Shown here: piece after piece, positions 16,923 to 24,543 of the stretch | How positions within the stretch are numbered: the first letter of the stretch is position 1 | Layout of the letters: each line of letters starts with the position of its first letter | Assembly: GCA_036504975.1 (NCBI GenBank) | Contig: DASXUF010000010.1 | Location: 1-44,323, forward strand | Reading direction: 5' to 3' | Origin: Candidatus Binatia bacterium | Lineage (GTDB): Bacteria > Desulfobacterota > Binatia > UBA9968 | Length of the DNA: 44,323 nucleotides | The notes under the pieces: model-generated | Told to the model about the DNA's origin: nothing | Databases searched by the model: none | What the model saw: the letters and a program-made list of their open reading frames with translations, nothing else | Program-made: the position numbers and the translations under genes

Positions 16923-17034
16923 CAGAAGACGGAAAAACGGTCCGCGACGGCTGCGCGCGAAGCTTGACTCCGCTAGGTGAATTTGAAAGTATTCAGTCGG
17001 GCTTCGTCTAAAGAGGTGAAGGAGGGTTACTAAC

Positions 17035-18048
17035 ATGCGGAAGATTCTGAATTCGTTTGTTGCCGGGCTGGCGCTGTTGATCTTTGCCGCAGGTCCGAGC
17101 TTCGGCCAGGATGCAAAGCTCATCGACGCGGCCAAAAAAGAAGGCGGAAAGGTCGTCATTTACGGCTCGCTCGAATCCGACAGCATGGATGTCGTGAGTA
17201 AGGCCTTTCAAAAGAAAACCGGAATCGAGGTCGAGTACTGGAGAGGGTCGGCCACCAAGGTGATGGACCGGGCCGTGAGCGAGTACCGCGCCGGGAAGCC
17301 CGGTTTCGATATCATCCTCACCAACGACAATCCCATGCAGCTCATGCAAAAGGAGGGAATCTTCGCCAAGTACGATTCTCCCTCGGCCAAGGATTTTAGC
17401 AAGGACTCCATCGATCCGAATCTCGGCCCCAGATATCGCAACGTCATCATCGGGGTCGTTTATAACAAAAGCGCGATCAGCCCCGCCGACGCGCCGAAAT
17501 CTCTCGAAGATCTGGTGAACCCTAAATATAAGGGTAAGCTCGTCATGCCCGATCCCACGCAGCACACGACGACGACGCAATGGGTGGCGAGTCTCGAGAA
17601 GCTGATGGGCAAGGAAAAGGCCGAGAAATACATCCGGGATCTGGCCGCCATGAAACCGATCCTGGTCGAGTCTCTGCTCCCCGCCGCCGAGCGCGTTTCG
17701 ACCGGGGAGACGCCGATCGCGATCACCTACGTCAAATACGCTTACATCTACGGTCAAAAAGGCGCGCCGCTGGACTATGTCCGGCTGGGGAAAATGATGG
17801 GCGACGGCCACTATCTCGGCCTCGGCAACAAGGCGCCGCACGTCAACGCCGGCAAGGTATTCATCGACTATTTCCTCGGCCAGGAGAGCATGATGATGAT
17901 CGCCAAGTTGGGCGAGTTTGTGAACCGCAAGGGCGTCTACCCGCCGCTGCCGGATGCCGACAAGATCCAGTTCGTCGAGCTGTACGATCTCGATGCGAAG
18001 GGTTTCGCCGAGAAGAAGAAGGAGTACACCAAGATCTTCCTGCAATAG
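17035..18048 (+). CDS. Iron(III)-type ABC transporter substrate-binding protein
   Basis: 337-residue periplasmic binding protein of the FbpA/AfuA class, which includes binders of ferric iron, thiamine and organophosphonates. A signal peptide ends near residue 24 (SFGQD). Family features are LIDAAKKEGGKVVIYGS, the FQKKTGIEVEYWRG segment, FDIILTND, and LVNPKYKGKLVMPDP. The tyrosine pair used by classic ferric-binding proteins is not evident, so an organic ligand is possible. AAGGAGG lies eight bases before the ATG. The double permease follows 13 bases later. Confidence 0.9.
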   Translation: MRKILNSFVAGLALLIFAAGPSFGQDAKLIDAAKKEGGKVVIYGSLESDSMDVVSKAFQKKTGIEVEYWRGSATKVMDRAVSEYRAGKPGFDIILTNDNPMQLMQKEGIFAKYDSPSAKDFSKDSIDPNLGPRYRNVIIGVVYNKSAISPADAPKSLEDLVNPKYKGKLVMPDPTQHTTTTQWVASLEKLMGKEKAEKYIRDLAAMKPILVESLLPAAERVSTGETPIAITYVKYAYIYGQKGAPLDYVRLGKMMGDGHYLGLGNKAPHVNAGKVFIDYFLGQESMMMIAKLGEFVNRKGVYPPLPDADKIQFVELYDLDAKGFAEKKKEYTKIFLQ

Positions 18049-18061
18049 GGATCGCAAGCCG

Positions 18062-19813
18062 GTGAACGACAGAACCGTTGCAATCGGGCGAGCGCTTCCC
18101 ACTAACGGGGGCCTCGCCCGAGTCGCATTATTCTTCACCCAGCCCGTTAACCTGATTTTTGTCGGCGTCGCGAGCGTCATCGCTTTTTTGGCGCTCTACC
18201 CGAGTTTTTTTCTTTTGTACGGGAGCCTCACCGACTCTCCCCTGGGCGTTCCAGGTCATTTCACGCTGCAAAATTACGTCCAGGCCTACTCCGATCCGAC
18301 CGCTTACCCGCTGATTCTCACCTCGTTCATCTTCGGCATCGGGGCGTCCGGTCTCTCTGTGATACTAGCGCTTACACTTGCCTGGATCACGATCAGGACC
18401 AACGCGCCTTTCAGGAGACTCTTCGAGCTGGTCGCCATCGTCCCGAATATCCTGCCGCCGCTTCTGATCTCGATATCGTGGGTGCTGCTCCTCAACCCGA
18501 GTAACGGCCTCATCAATGGGATACTGGTCCGGCTCTTCGGTCTGGAAAGAGGCCCTTTCAATATCTACTCGCTCCCGGGTCTGATCTTCGTCGAGGGTTT
18601 GATTCTCACGCCGCTGGCTTTTCTCATCATTGCCGCGGCGCTCAAAAGCATGGACCCGTCGCTCGAAGAATCCGCCAAGACCCTCGGCTCGGGCGAGGTG
18701 GGAGTTGCCGCGCGGATTACCTTTCCCCTGATGAGGCCGGCGATCCTGGCCGCCGGAACGTTGAACTTCGTCCGGGCGGTCGAGAGCTTCGATACGCCGG
18801 CCATCATCGCGCTGCCGGCGCGGCTCGAGGTTTTTACCACGAAGATCTGGCGCGAGGCGCTGGGCTCTTTTCCCACGAACCATAATCTGGCGGCTACGTA
18901 CGGCGTCGGCATTCTTCTCATCGCGCTGATCTTTGTTTACCTCTACCGCAGGTTCACTTCCCAGGTGGAGAGCTTCTCTACGGTGACGGGCAAAGGCTTC
19001 CGGCCGCACCAGATCGATTTGGGCCGGTGGCGCTATCTCGCCTCGGGCACCGCCCTGCTGATGCTGACTCTGATGGTCATATTGCCGATTCTGGTTCTAC
19101 TCCTCGTTTCCGTTCTCCCTTACTATCACGTGCCGACTTGGCAAACGTGGCAAAACCTGACGCTCAGCAACTTTCGCTTCGTGGTAGAAAACCCGCGCGT
19201 CTTCAGGGCGTTCCGCAACAGCATGATTCTTGCCATCGTCGGCGCCACGCTCTGCATGGGACTTGCAGCTCTGACCGCATACATTACGATCAGAACAAAA
19301 ATCGCCGCCCGCGGGCTGCTCGAAGGCCTGGTCTTCATTCCGTGGGCGTTTCCAGGGACCGCGCTGGCTCTCGGTCTTCTCTGGGCCTATGTCGATTTTC
19401 CCATCCCGATTTACGGGACCCTCTGGATCATCATGATCGCCTACATCACCCGCTTTCTCCCGTACGGACTGAGAGCGGTCAGCAGCACGATCATTCAAAT
19501 CCACAAGGAACTGGAAGAGGCCTCGACCGTGTGCGGCGCCGGCTTCTTCGCCACATTTCGCCGCATTCTCGTGCCGATGATGCGGCCGGGCATCATGGCC
19601 GGCTGGATCATCCTCGCGACGACGTTCATGCGCGAGTTCAGCGCCACGCTGTTTCTCTACAGTCCCGGATCAGAAGCTCTGGGCCCTCTGCTTTATTTTC
19701 TCTACCTCGACGGCATGCGCGGCCGGGTCGCCGCGATCGGCCTGGTTATTTCCGTTATCTCCGTTATCCTCATCGCGATCGCGCAGCGGCTATCGCGCTG
19801 GGACACGGAATAA
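18062..19813 (+). CDS. Iron(III)-type ABC transporter double-permease protein
   Basis: 583 residues containing two fused permease domains, each with about six helices and its own EAA loop (ESAKTLGSGEVGVAARITFPL at about 218-238 by position, and EASTVCGAGFFATFRRILVP in the second half). This is the FbpB/AfuB layout. The GTG at 18062 is used as start; the frame remains open upstream only within the preceding gene. The partner ATPase gene, usually next, is absent: the following gene is a cytosolic decarboxylase-like protein. The transporter may borrow an ATPase encoded elsewhere. Confidence 0.92.
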   Translation: MNDRTVAIGRALPTNGGLARVALFFTQPVNLIFVGVASVIAFLALYPSFFLLYGSLTDSPLGVPGHFTLQNYVQAYSDPTAYPLILTSFIFGIGASGLSVILALTLAWITIRTNAPFRRLFELVAIVPNILPPLLISISWVLLLNPSNGLINGILVRLFGLERGPFNIYSLPGLIFVEGLILTPLAFLIIAAALKSMDPSLEESAKTLGSGEVGVAARITFPLMRPAILAAGTLNFVRAVESFDTPAIIALPARLEVFTTKIWREALGSFPTNHNLAATYGVGILLIALIFVYLYRRFTSQVESFSTVTGKGFRPHQIDLGRWRYLASGTALLMLTLMVILPILVLLLVSVLPYYHVPTWQTWQNLTLSNFRFVVENPRVFRAFRNSMILAIVGATLCMGLAALTAYITIRTKIAARGLLEGLVFIPWAFPGTALALGLLWAYVDFPIPIYGTLWIIMIAYITRFLPYGLRAVSSTIIQIHKELEEASTVCGAGFFATFRRILVPMMRPGIMAGWIILATTFMREFSATLFLYSPGSEALGPLLYFLYLDGMRGRVAAIGLVISVISVILIAIAQRLSRWDTE

Positions 19814-19826
19814 GCTAAGAAAAAAT

Positions 19827-20052
19827 ATCTCGCGCAAAGCCGCAAAGAGCGCCAAGCACAAAAAAAATTCGAAGCACGAAACCCGAAATTCGAAACAATT
19901 TCAAATGATCAAAATATCGAAAATTCGAAACAAGCTTCGTCCAGATTCGATGATTTGGATTTTTCCGATTTGAGATTTCTTTGTCTTGGGAGTTTGTTTC
20001 GGATTTCGATATTCGTTTTTCGGATTTGTTTCCTTGGCGTCTTGGCGCGAAG
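19827..20052. repeat. Composite intergenic inverted repeat
   Basis: The outer arms are CGCGCAAAGCCGCAAAGAGCGCCAAG on the left and CTTGGCGTCTTGGCGCG on the right, and the inner arms are ATTCGAAACAA-like words facing TTGTTTCGGATTTCG. The whole spacer is therefore a nested palindrome. Similar GCAAAGACGC units are at 37029-37105 and 44137-44162. No promoter stands out. Confidence 0.6.
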
Positions 20053-20069
20053 AAATCAGAAAACCTTCG

Positions 20070-21062
20070 ATGGATAAATTGCACTTGACCGTCGCCTGCG
20101 GCGACTACGACCGAACCAAGGCGCTGCAAGTCGGAACCGTCCAGCCGGAAGGCATCGCTCTCAACTATCTTCCTCTTCAGGCGGAAGAAATTTTCTGGCG
20201 CATGAGCAATTACCGCGAGTTCGACGCCTCCGAGATGTCGCTCTCGAATCACATCACGATGGTCAGCCGCGGCAATTCTCCCTTCGTCGCCATCCCCGTT
20301 TTTCCCTCGCGCTTCTTCCGACATTCCTGCATTTTCATCAACAGCGATGCCGGAATCAAAGGGCTGCGGGACTTCAAAGGCAAAAAAATCGGCGCGCCGG
20401 AATACTCGATCACGGCGGCGGTATGGATCCGCGGTTTTCTGAACGACGAGTACGGCGTGAAGACGAGCGATATCGAGTGGTTCGTCGGCGGGCAGGAGGA
20501 ACCGGGCAGGAAGGAAAGAGTCCGTCTGAACCTCCCACCCGAAATCAAAGTGTGTCCGATCGCCGACGACAAGACGCTCAATAGCATGCTCGAGAGCGGC
20601 GAGATCGACGGGCTCATCTCCGCGCGGAGCCCTTCGTCGTTCGTCAAAGGCTCGCCAAAAGTCCGGCGCTTGTTTCCCAATTACAAAGAAGTCGAGATGG
20701 ATTACTACAAGCGCACGAAGATCTTTCCGATCATGCACGTGCTGGTCATCAGGAAAGAAGTCTACGACCGCCACCCGTGGGTCGCCCGAAGTCTCTACAA
20801 GGCATTCTGTGAAGCCAAAGACCGCGCCATCCAGGCGATGCACGTCTCCAATACCTTGGCGTGCACTCTGCCCTGGCAGTTCGCCGAGATGGAACTGCTT
20901 AAATCGCTCTTTGGCTCCGACTGGTGGCCCTATGGCGTCGAGCCCAACCGGCATCTGCTGGAAACTTTGATCCGCTACATGGGCGAGCAGGGCCTGATCG
21001 ACCGGCCGGTGAAGCTCGAAGAGCTGTTCGCGCCGAATATCGCCGGCGAGTTCAAGATCTAG
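20070..21062 (+). CDS. 4,5-dihydroxyphthalate decarboxylase-like protein
   Basis: 330 residues, related to Pht5/PhtD-type 4,5-dihydroxyphthalate decarboxylases, which share the fold of periplasmic binding proteins. Seen in the sequence: an opening LHLTVACGDYDRTKAL, FDASEMSLSNHI, FPSRFFRHSCIFINSDAGI, EYGVKTSDIEWFVGG, and FPIMHVLVIRKEVYDRHPWV. There is no signal peptide, which favours a cytosolic enzyme over a transporter component. A paralogue with the same motifs is at 23026-24003. The start at 20070 follows the repeat; frames further upstream run through the repeat and are not credible. Substrate uncertain. Confidence 0.85.
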   Translation: MDKLHLTVACGDYDRTKALQVGTVQPEGIALNYLPLQAEEIFWRMSNYREFDASEMSLSNHITMVSRGNSPFVAIPVFPSRFFRHSCIFINSDAGIKGLRDFKGKKIGAPEYSITAAVWIRGFLNDEYGVKTSDIEWFVGGQEEPGRKERVRLNLPPEIKVCPIADDKTLNSMLESGEIDGLISARSPSSFVKGSPKVRRLFPNYKEVEMDYYKRTKIFPIMHVLVIRKEVYDRHPWVARSLYKAFCEAKDRAIQAMHVSNTLACTLPWQFAEMELLKSLFGSDWWPYGVEPNRHLLETLIRYMGEQGLIDRPVKLEELFAPNIAGEFKI

Positions 21063-21064
21063 AT

Positions 21065-21481
21065 GTGACCAGGCGGGAAAAATTATTTGTCCAATCGGCG
21101 CGGATTGCACATCTTGCTAGCGCCGACGATAAAGGCCGGCCTCACGTTATTCCCATCTGCTTCGCCTTCGACGGCAAGGAGATTTACTCTCCGATCGACG
21201 AGAAGCCGAAAAAAACTTCTCCGCTCCTCCTTAAAAGAGTCCGCAATATCCGGGCGAACCCTCACGTCGCCGTCGTGATCGATCGATACGACGACAATTG
21301 GAATAAGCTGGCCTACGTGTTGATCTCGGGAAGAGCACAGCTTTTATTCCGCGGGGCGCGCCACGCAAAGGCAGTGCGTCTTCTCAGAAAAAAATATTCG
21401 CAGTACGAAAAAATGCGACTCGAGGAACGGCCGATTATTCAAATCACGATCGCTGGCTGGACGAGTTGGGGCGTGGTTTAG
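21065..21481 (+). CDS. PPOX-class probable F420-dependent oxidoreductase
   Basis: 138 residues with the split-barrel flavin/F420-binding pattern: ARIAHLASADDKGRPHVIPI near the start, FDGKEIYSPIDEKPKKT, and NPHVAVVIDRYDDNWNKL, ending in WTSWGVV. This matches the Rv0121-like subgroup (TIGR03668). The family reduces substrates with deazaflavin F420; the cofactor is inferred, not shown. The GTG start lies two bases after the decarboxylase-like gene's stop, so the two are probably co-translated. Confidence 0.88.
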   Translation: MTRREKLFVQSARIAHLASADDKGRPHVIPICFAFDGKEIYSPIDEKPKKTSPLLLKRVRNIRANPHVAVVIDRYDDNWNKLAYVLISGRAQLLFRGARHAKAVRLLRKKYSQYEKMRLEERPIIQITIAGWTSWGVV

Positions 21482-21505
21482 CATGCCGGCATAGCGCTTC
21501 CCGAG

Positions 21506-21520
21506 CCCAGCCTCGCTGGG
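21506..21520 (+). terminator. Weak hairpin after the PPOX gene
   Basis: CCCAGC and GCTGGG form a six-pair stem with a three-base loop, 25 bases after the stop. There is no uridine run, so intrinsic termination is uncertain. Confidence 0.3.
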
Positions 21521-21579
21521 GTCCAAAGAACGGTTTGGAGGCCATACGGGAGTATCGTTTTAAAGAATATAAATATATT

Positions 21580-21608
21580 TTGACAGGGTAGGAATCTTTT
21601 GGTATATT
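21580..21608 (+). promoter_or_regulatory. Strong sigma-70 promoter, possibly giving a leaderless mRNA
   Basis: TTGACA (21580-21585) and TATATT (21603-21608) with a 17-base spacer. Transcription should begin about seven bases after the -10 box, essentially at the ATG at 21616, which has no ribosome site. Confidence 0.75.
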
Positions 21609-21615
21609 CGGGCGC

Positions 21616-22038
21616 ATGAAAACACAATTTTCCACGCTTTTAGCGTGCACGCTGGTTTTAGTCCTCGGTTTGTCTCCCGTCGGGCTGAGGGCCCAGGAGC
21701 AACCCGCACAATCCCCGGCCCCGGCTGCCGAGCAGTCCCCGACCAAGGAAGTCGGGACAGAGCTGGGGTGGGGCGTCGGCTCTGTCCTCGCCAACATTTT
21801 CTACATGCCGACCAAGATCACCTATGCCGGCCTTGGTCTGCTGACGGGAGGCCTGGGCTATCTGCTGACCGCCGGCCGGGGTGATGTCGCCAACGAGATT
21901 ATCTATCCGGCGGTGAAGGGCACCTACGTGGTGACTCCGAGGCATCTCAAAGGAGAGGAACCCGTTGTATTCATCGGCGCTTCTCCCGAGGCGTCACAGC
22001 AACAGCAGCAGGTTTCTGCGGCTACTCCGCAGCAGTAG
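21616..22038 (+). CDS. Small exported protein of unknown function
   Basis: 140 residues: a signal peptide (1-26, ending LRAQ), a proline/alanine/glutamine-rich linker, a core with FYMPTKITYAGLGLLTGG (about 63-80) forming one or two glycine-rich hydrophobic segments, and a glutamine-rich tail. Such proteins recur in uncultured Gram-negative lineages, but I know no function. Its ATG lies where the upstream promoter should start transcription. The last 17 bases overlap the end of convergent lpxA. Confidence 0.75.
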   Translation: MKTQFSTLLACTLVLVLGLSPVGLRAQEQPAQSPAPAAEQSPTKEVGTELGWGVGSVLANIFYMPTKITYAGLGLLTGGLGYLLTAGRGDVANEIIYPAVKGTYVVTPRHLKGEEPVVFIGASPEASQQQQQVSAATPQQ

Positions 22039-22807
22039 GACCGAAGCAAACTCCGCGTTTTGAAGACTTGATGAACGCCAGAAGTGATAGCACTTCCGAC
22101 GTCAGGTCTTTTTTTGTCTCGAGCTCCCGGACAGCCAAACTGAGATTTCGTCCTTTGCGGAAAAGGACGCGGAAGGCTTCTTTCAGCGCGCGAATTTTCC
22201 GCTCATCGAACCCGGCGCGCTTAAGTCCCACGCTGTTCACGCCCCGCACCGTGTGCTGCCAGTCCATGATCGAGTAGGGAGGAACGTCCCGGCTCGCGCC
22301 GCTTAAGCCGCGCATCAAGGAAAGCTCGCCCACCCGCACGAACTGATGGACGACACAGTTGCCTGAGATAAAGGCGCTGTTGCCCACCTCGACGTGTCCG
22401 CCGAGCAACGCGCCGTTGGCGAGAACGATGTGATCGCCGAGCCGGCAGTTGTGGCCGACGTGCGAAGTCGCCATCAGATAGTTGTCGCCGCCGATGACGG
22501 TTGAGGAGCCCGGCGCCGTACCGCGATGCGCCTGAACGAGCTCGCGGAAAACGTTGTGACTGCCGATCTTGAGATAAGTCTCCGCGCCGGAGTAGGCCTT
22601 ATCCTGCGGCGCGCCGCCCAACACCGCGCCCGGATGGATTTCATTCTCCTCCCCTATTTCGGTCCAACCCATGATCGTCGCGTGCGCCATCACGCGCGTG
22701 CCGCGCTGGATCTTGACCGGCCCTTCCACAACGACGTACGGACCGATCTCGCACTCCGAATGTATCTCCGCCCGCTTATCGACGATCGCCGTGGAATGAA
22801 TGCTCAT
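22022..22807 (-). CDS. lpxA: Acyl-ACP:UDP-N-acetylglucosamine O-acyltransferase
   Basis: First enzyme of lipid A synthesis, attaching an acyl chain to UDP-GlcNAc in the cytosol. The 261 residues match the family. A left-handed beta helix of hexapeptide repeats runs from IHSTAIVDKRAEIHSECEIG to about residue 180, with the catalytic histidine region ATSHVGHNC (about 113-121), and GLSGASRDVPPYS. A C-terminal helical domain (VGLKRAGFDERKIRALKEAF) completes the fold. Its presence implies an outer membrane. Last gene of a four-gene operon after yacG; other lpx genes are not in the window. Confidence 0.95.
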   Translation of the reverse strand: MSIHSTAIVDKRAEIHSECEIGPYVVVEGPVKIQRGTRVMAHATIMGWTEIGEENEIHPGAVLGGAPQDKAYSGAETYLKIGSHNVFRELVQAHRGTAPGSSTVIGGDNYLMATSHVGHNCRLGDHIVLANGALLGGHVEVGNSAFISGNCVVHQFVRVGELSLMRGLSGASRDVPPYSIMDWQHTVRGVNSVGLKRAGFDERKIRALKEAFRVLFRKGRNLSLAVRELETKKDLTSEVLSLLAFIKSSKRGVCFGPTAAE

Positions 22808-22822
22808 CGCGCCGCGCTCTGC

Positions 22823-23014
22823 TCATTGAGAGTCGTCATCATCGTCTTCACCTTTGTTCTCGGTCTCGATCTTCTTTCCGGGAATTCGATAGCGGCCTTC
22901 GGCCCAAGCGCCGAGATCGATCAGCCGGCAGCGCTCGGAACAAAATGGGCGGTATGGATTTCCCTCCCATGGGACCTCGGTTCGACACGTCGGACAGCGA
23001 ACCACGCGCGTCAT
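22823..23014 (-). CDS. yacG: YacG-like zinc protein
   Basis: 63 residues with a four-cysteine zinc site, CPTC near residues 7-10 and CSERC (about 25-29), plus the family's [18 protein letters not shown] segment and an acidic tail. In E. coli the protein binds zinc and inhibits DNA gyrase; the role here is inferred. The ATG at 23014 is chosen because it puts the zinc site at the N-terminus; the frame upstream overlaps the preceding gene. Confidence 0.88.
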   Translation of the reverse strand: MTRVVRCPTCRTEVPWEGNPYRPFCSERCRLIDLGAWAEGRYRIPGKKIETENKGEDDDDDSQ

Positions 23015-23025
23015 CGTCGACAACC

Positions 23026-24003
23026 TTACGAATCCAGCATCGCCGGCGCGAAGAGATCTTCGACCGCCGGCTTTTTCTCCATCAGACCCTGATCGAATGA
23101 ATAGTCCATGAAGCGTTCGAGGTTGGCGCGGTTCCTGGTTATGCCGTACGGCCAGGGATCCTCGCCCAATAAACTTCTCTCCTCCTCGAAAAAATGGCGC
23201 CCCCAGACAAGCCGCGACCAGTTCGGATCGTCGTAATAATGCCGGCAAACTTCTTTCGCCTTCTCGAAGGCCGCCATGACGCTCCCGGCGAGCCACGGGT
23301 TTTGTTCGAGGACTTCGTCCTTGAACGCCACGACATGCATGATGGGGAAAAAACCGTTCTTACGGAAGTAGTTGATCTCTTCCTGTTTGGCGTTGGGAAA
23401 GAGCCGGCGGATCTTCTCCGAGCCGCCGAGGACCTCTTTCGGCGGGTGCGGCATGAAGAGGGCATCGATCTCTCCCGCTTCCAAAAGGTGGCCGATCTTT
23501 CTTCCGGGCGGGACCAGGCGAATTTTTACTCCCTCTTGCGGCTTGAACGGAAGCGTCTCTTCCTTGGCGACGATCCACTCGATCTTGCGCCAGTCGACGC
23601 CGTACTCGGACTGCAAATCGCCTTTGGCAAGAACGGAAAGCGTGGTCTGAAACGTGCTGAGCCCGACTTTGCGGCCGATGAGATCTTTGGGACTGTCGAT
23701 GCCCGCGTCGGTCCGGACCCACATCTGCGACATGCTGAAGAGGCGGCGCGGAAATACGGGAACCGCGGTAAACGGCATGCCGCGGCTTCGCGCCATGAGA
23801 TAGGACGACAGCGAAAGCTCGCAGATGTCGAACTCGCGCTTCTGGAGCATCCGTTCGTGGCGATCGACGCCGTGTTTTAGAGGCTCCGATTGCCCGACCA
23901 GCAGGACGTTGAGGTCCACGCCGTCGATCGACACCGCGCCGTCGAAAAAAGGAAAGTGGCGGTCGTAGTGCGAGAGCGCCATCGTCAAGCTGAGTTTTGC
24001 CAT
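23026..24003 (-). CDS. 4,5-dihydroxyphthalate decarboxylase-like protein, paralogue
   Basis: 325 residues, related to the protein at 20070-21062: [91 protein letters not shown] and DPWPYGI. It too lacks a signal peptide. Gaps of ten and eleven bases link it to the VOC gene before and yacG after. Its position in an operon with lpxA is unusual for an aromatic decarboxylase and leaves its function open. Confidence 0.83.
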   Translation of the reverse strand: MAKLSLTMALSHYDRHFPFFDGAVSIDGVDLNVLLVGQSEPLKHGVDRHERMLQKREFDICELSLSSYLMARSRGMPFTAVPVFPRRLFSMSQMWVRTDAGIDSPKDLIGRKVGLSTFQTTLSVLAKGDLQSEYGVDWRKIEWIVAKEETLPFKPQEGVKIRLVPPGRKIGHLLEAGEIDALFMPHPPKEVLGGSEKIRRLFPNAKQEEINYFRKNGFFPIMHVVAFKDEVLEQNPWLAGSVMAAFEKAKEVCRHYYDDPNWSRLVWGRHFFEEERSLLGEDPWPYGITRNRANLERFMDYSFDQGLMEKKPAVEDLFAPAMLDS

Positions 24004-24013
24004 CGCCGCTCTC

Positions 24014-24409
24014 TTAGCTCTTCTTCAACGGCTGATAATCCATGAAGCCGTGGACCGAGAGGTCGATCAGATTCCCCTCCGGGTCCGACACGCGCATTTC
24101 CGCGAACGGAGTCCCTTCCGGCCTTTTCTTGACCGCTTTGTTCGGCTGTTGCTTTTTCACCCGCTCCAACGTTTCGTCCATGTTCTCGATCTGAACGCCG
24201 AAATGATAGAGCCCGTTCGGGCTCTGCTGCGCCGAGTTGTCGAGGATGGCGAGCTCGAAGTAGCCGTCGGTGAGATGCACGGATTTTCCCGTCGCGTGTC
24301 CCGGATGCGAGCCTCGATGAAGCTCCTCGAAACCGAAAACTTCCTTATAAAAGGCGGCCAACTTTTCCGGATTTTCCGTTCGAATCGCCAGATGGCGTAT
24401 TCGTGCCAT
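24014..24409 (-). CDS. VOC-family (glyoxalase/dioxygenase fold) protein
   Basis: 131 residues, one vicinal-oxygen-chelate module of the betaalphabetabetabeta type. RIRHLAIRTENPEKLAAFY carries the first metal histidine, YHFGVQIENMDETL the second, and MRVSDPEGNLIDL the closing glutamate-like position (here D/N-rich). Activities in this family range from glyoxalase to epimerase and dioxygenase, so no reaction is assigned. The ATG at 24409 is chosen because upstream residues are arginine-rich and unlike the family. First gene of the VOC-decarboxylase-yacG-lpxA operon. Confidence 0.85.
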   Translation of the reverse strand: MARIRHLAIRTENPEKLAAFYKEVFGFEELHRGSHPGHATGKSVHLTDGYFELAILDNSAQQSPNGLYHFGVQIENMDETLERVKKQQPNKAVKKRPEGTPFAEMRVSDPEGNLIDLSVHGFMDYQPLKKS

Positions 24410-24543
24410 GGTTCTTCCTCCTCTTCGGCGACGCTCATTTCTGATTATCCCATTTGCGCCGCTTCTGTCCACCCCTTCATCCGCTGCTGGTTGCGCAACC
24501 ACGCACCATCGTATAGTTTCGTCCCATCAAACCGCACGGAATC

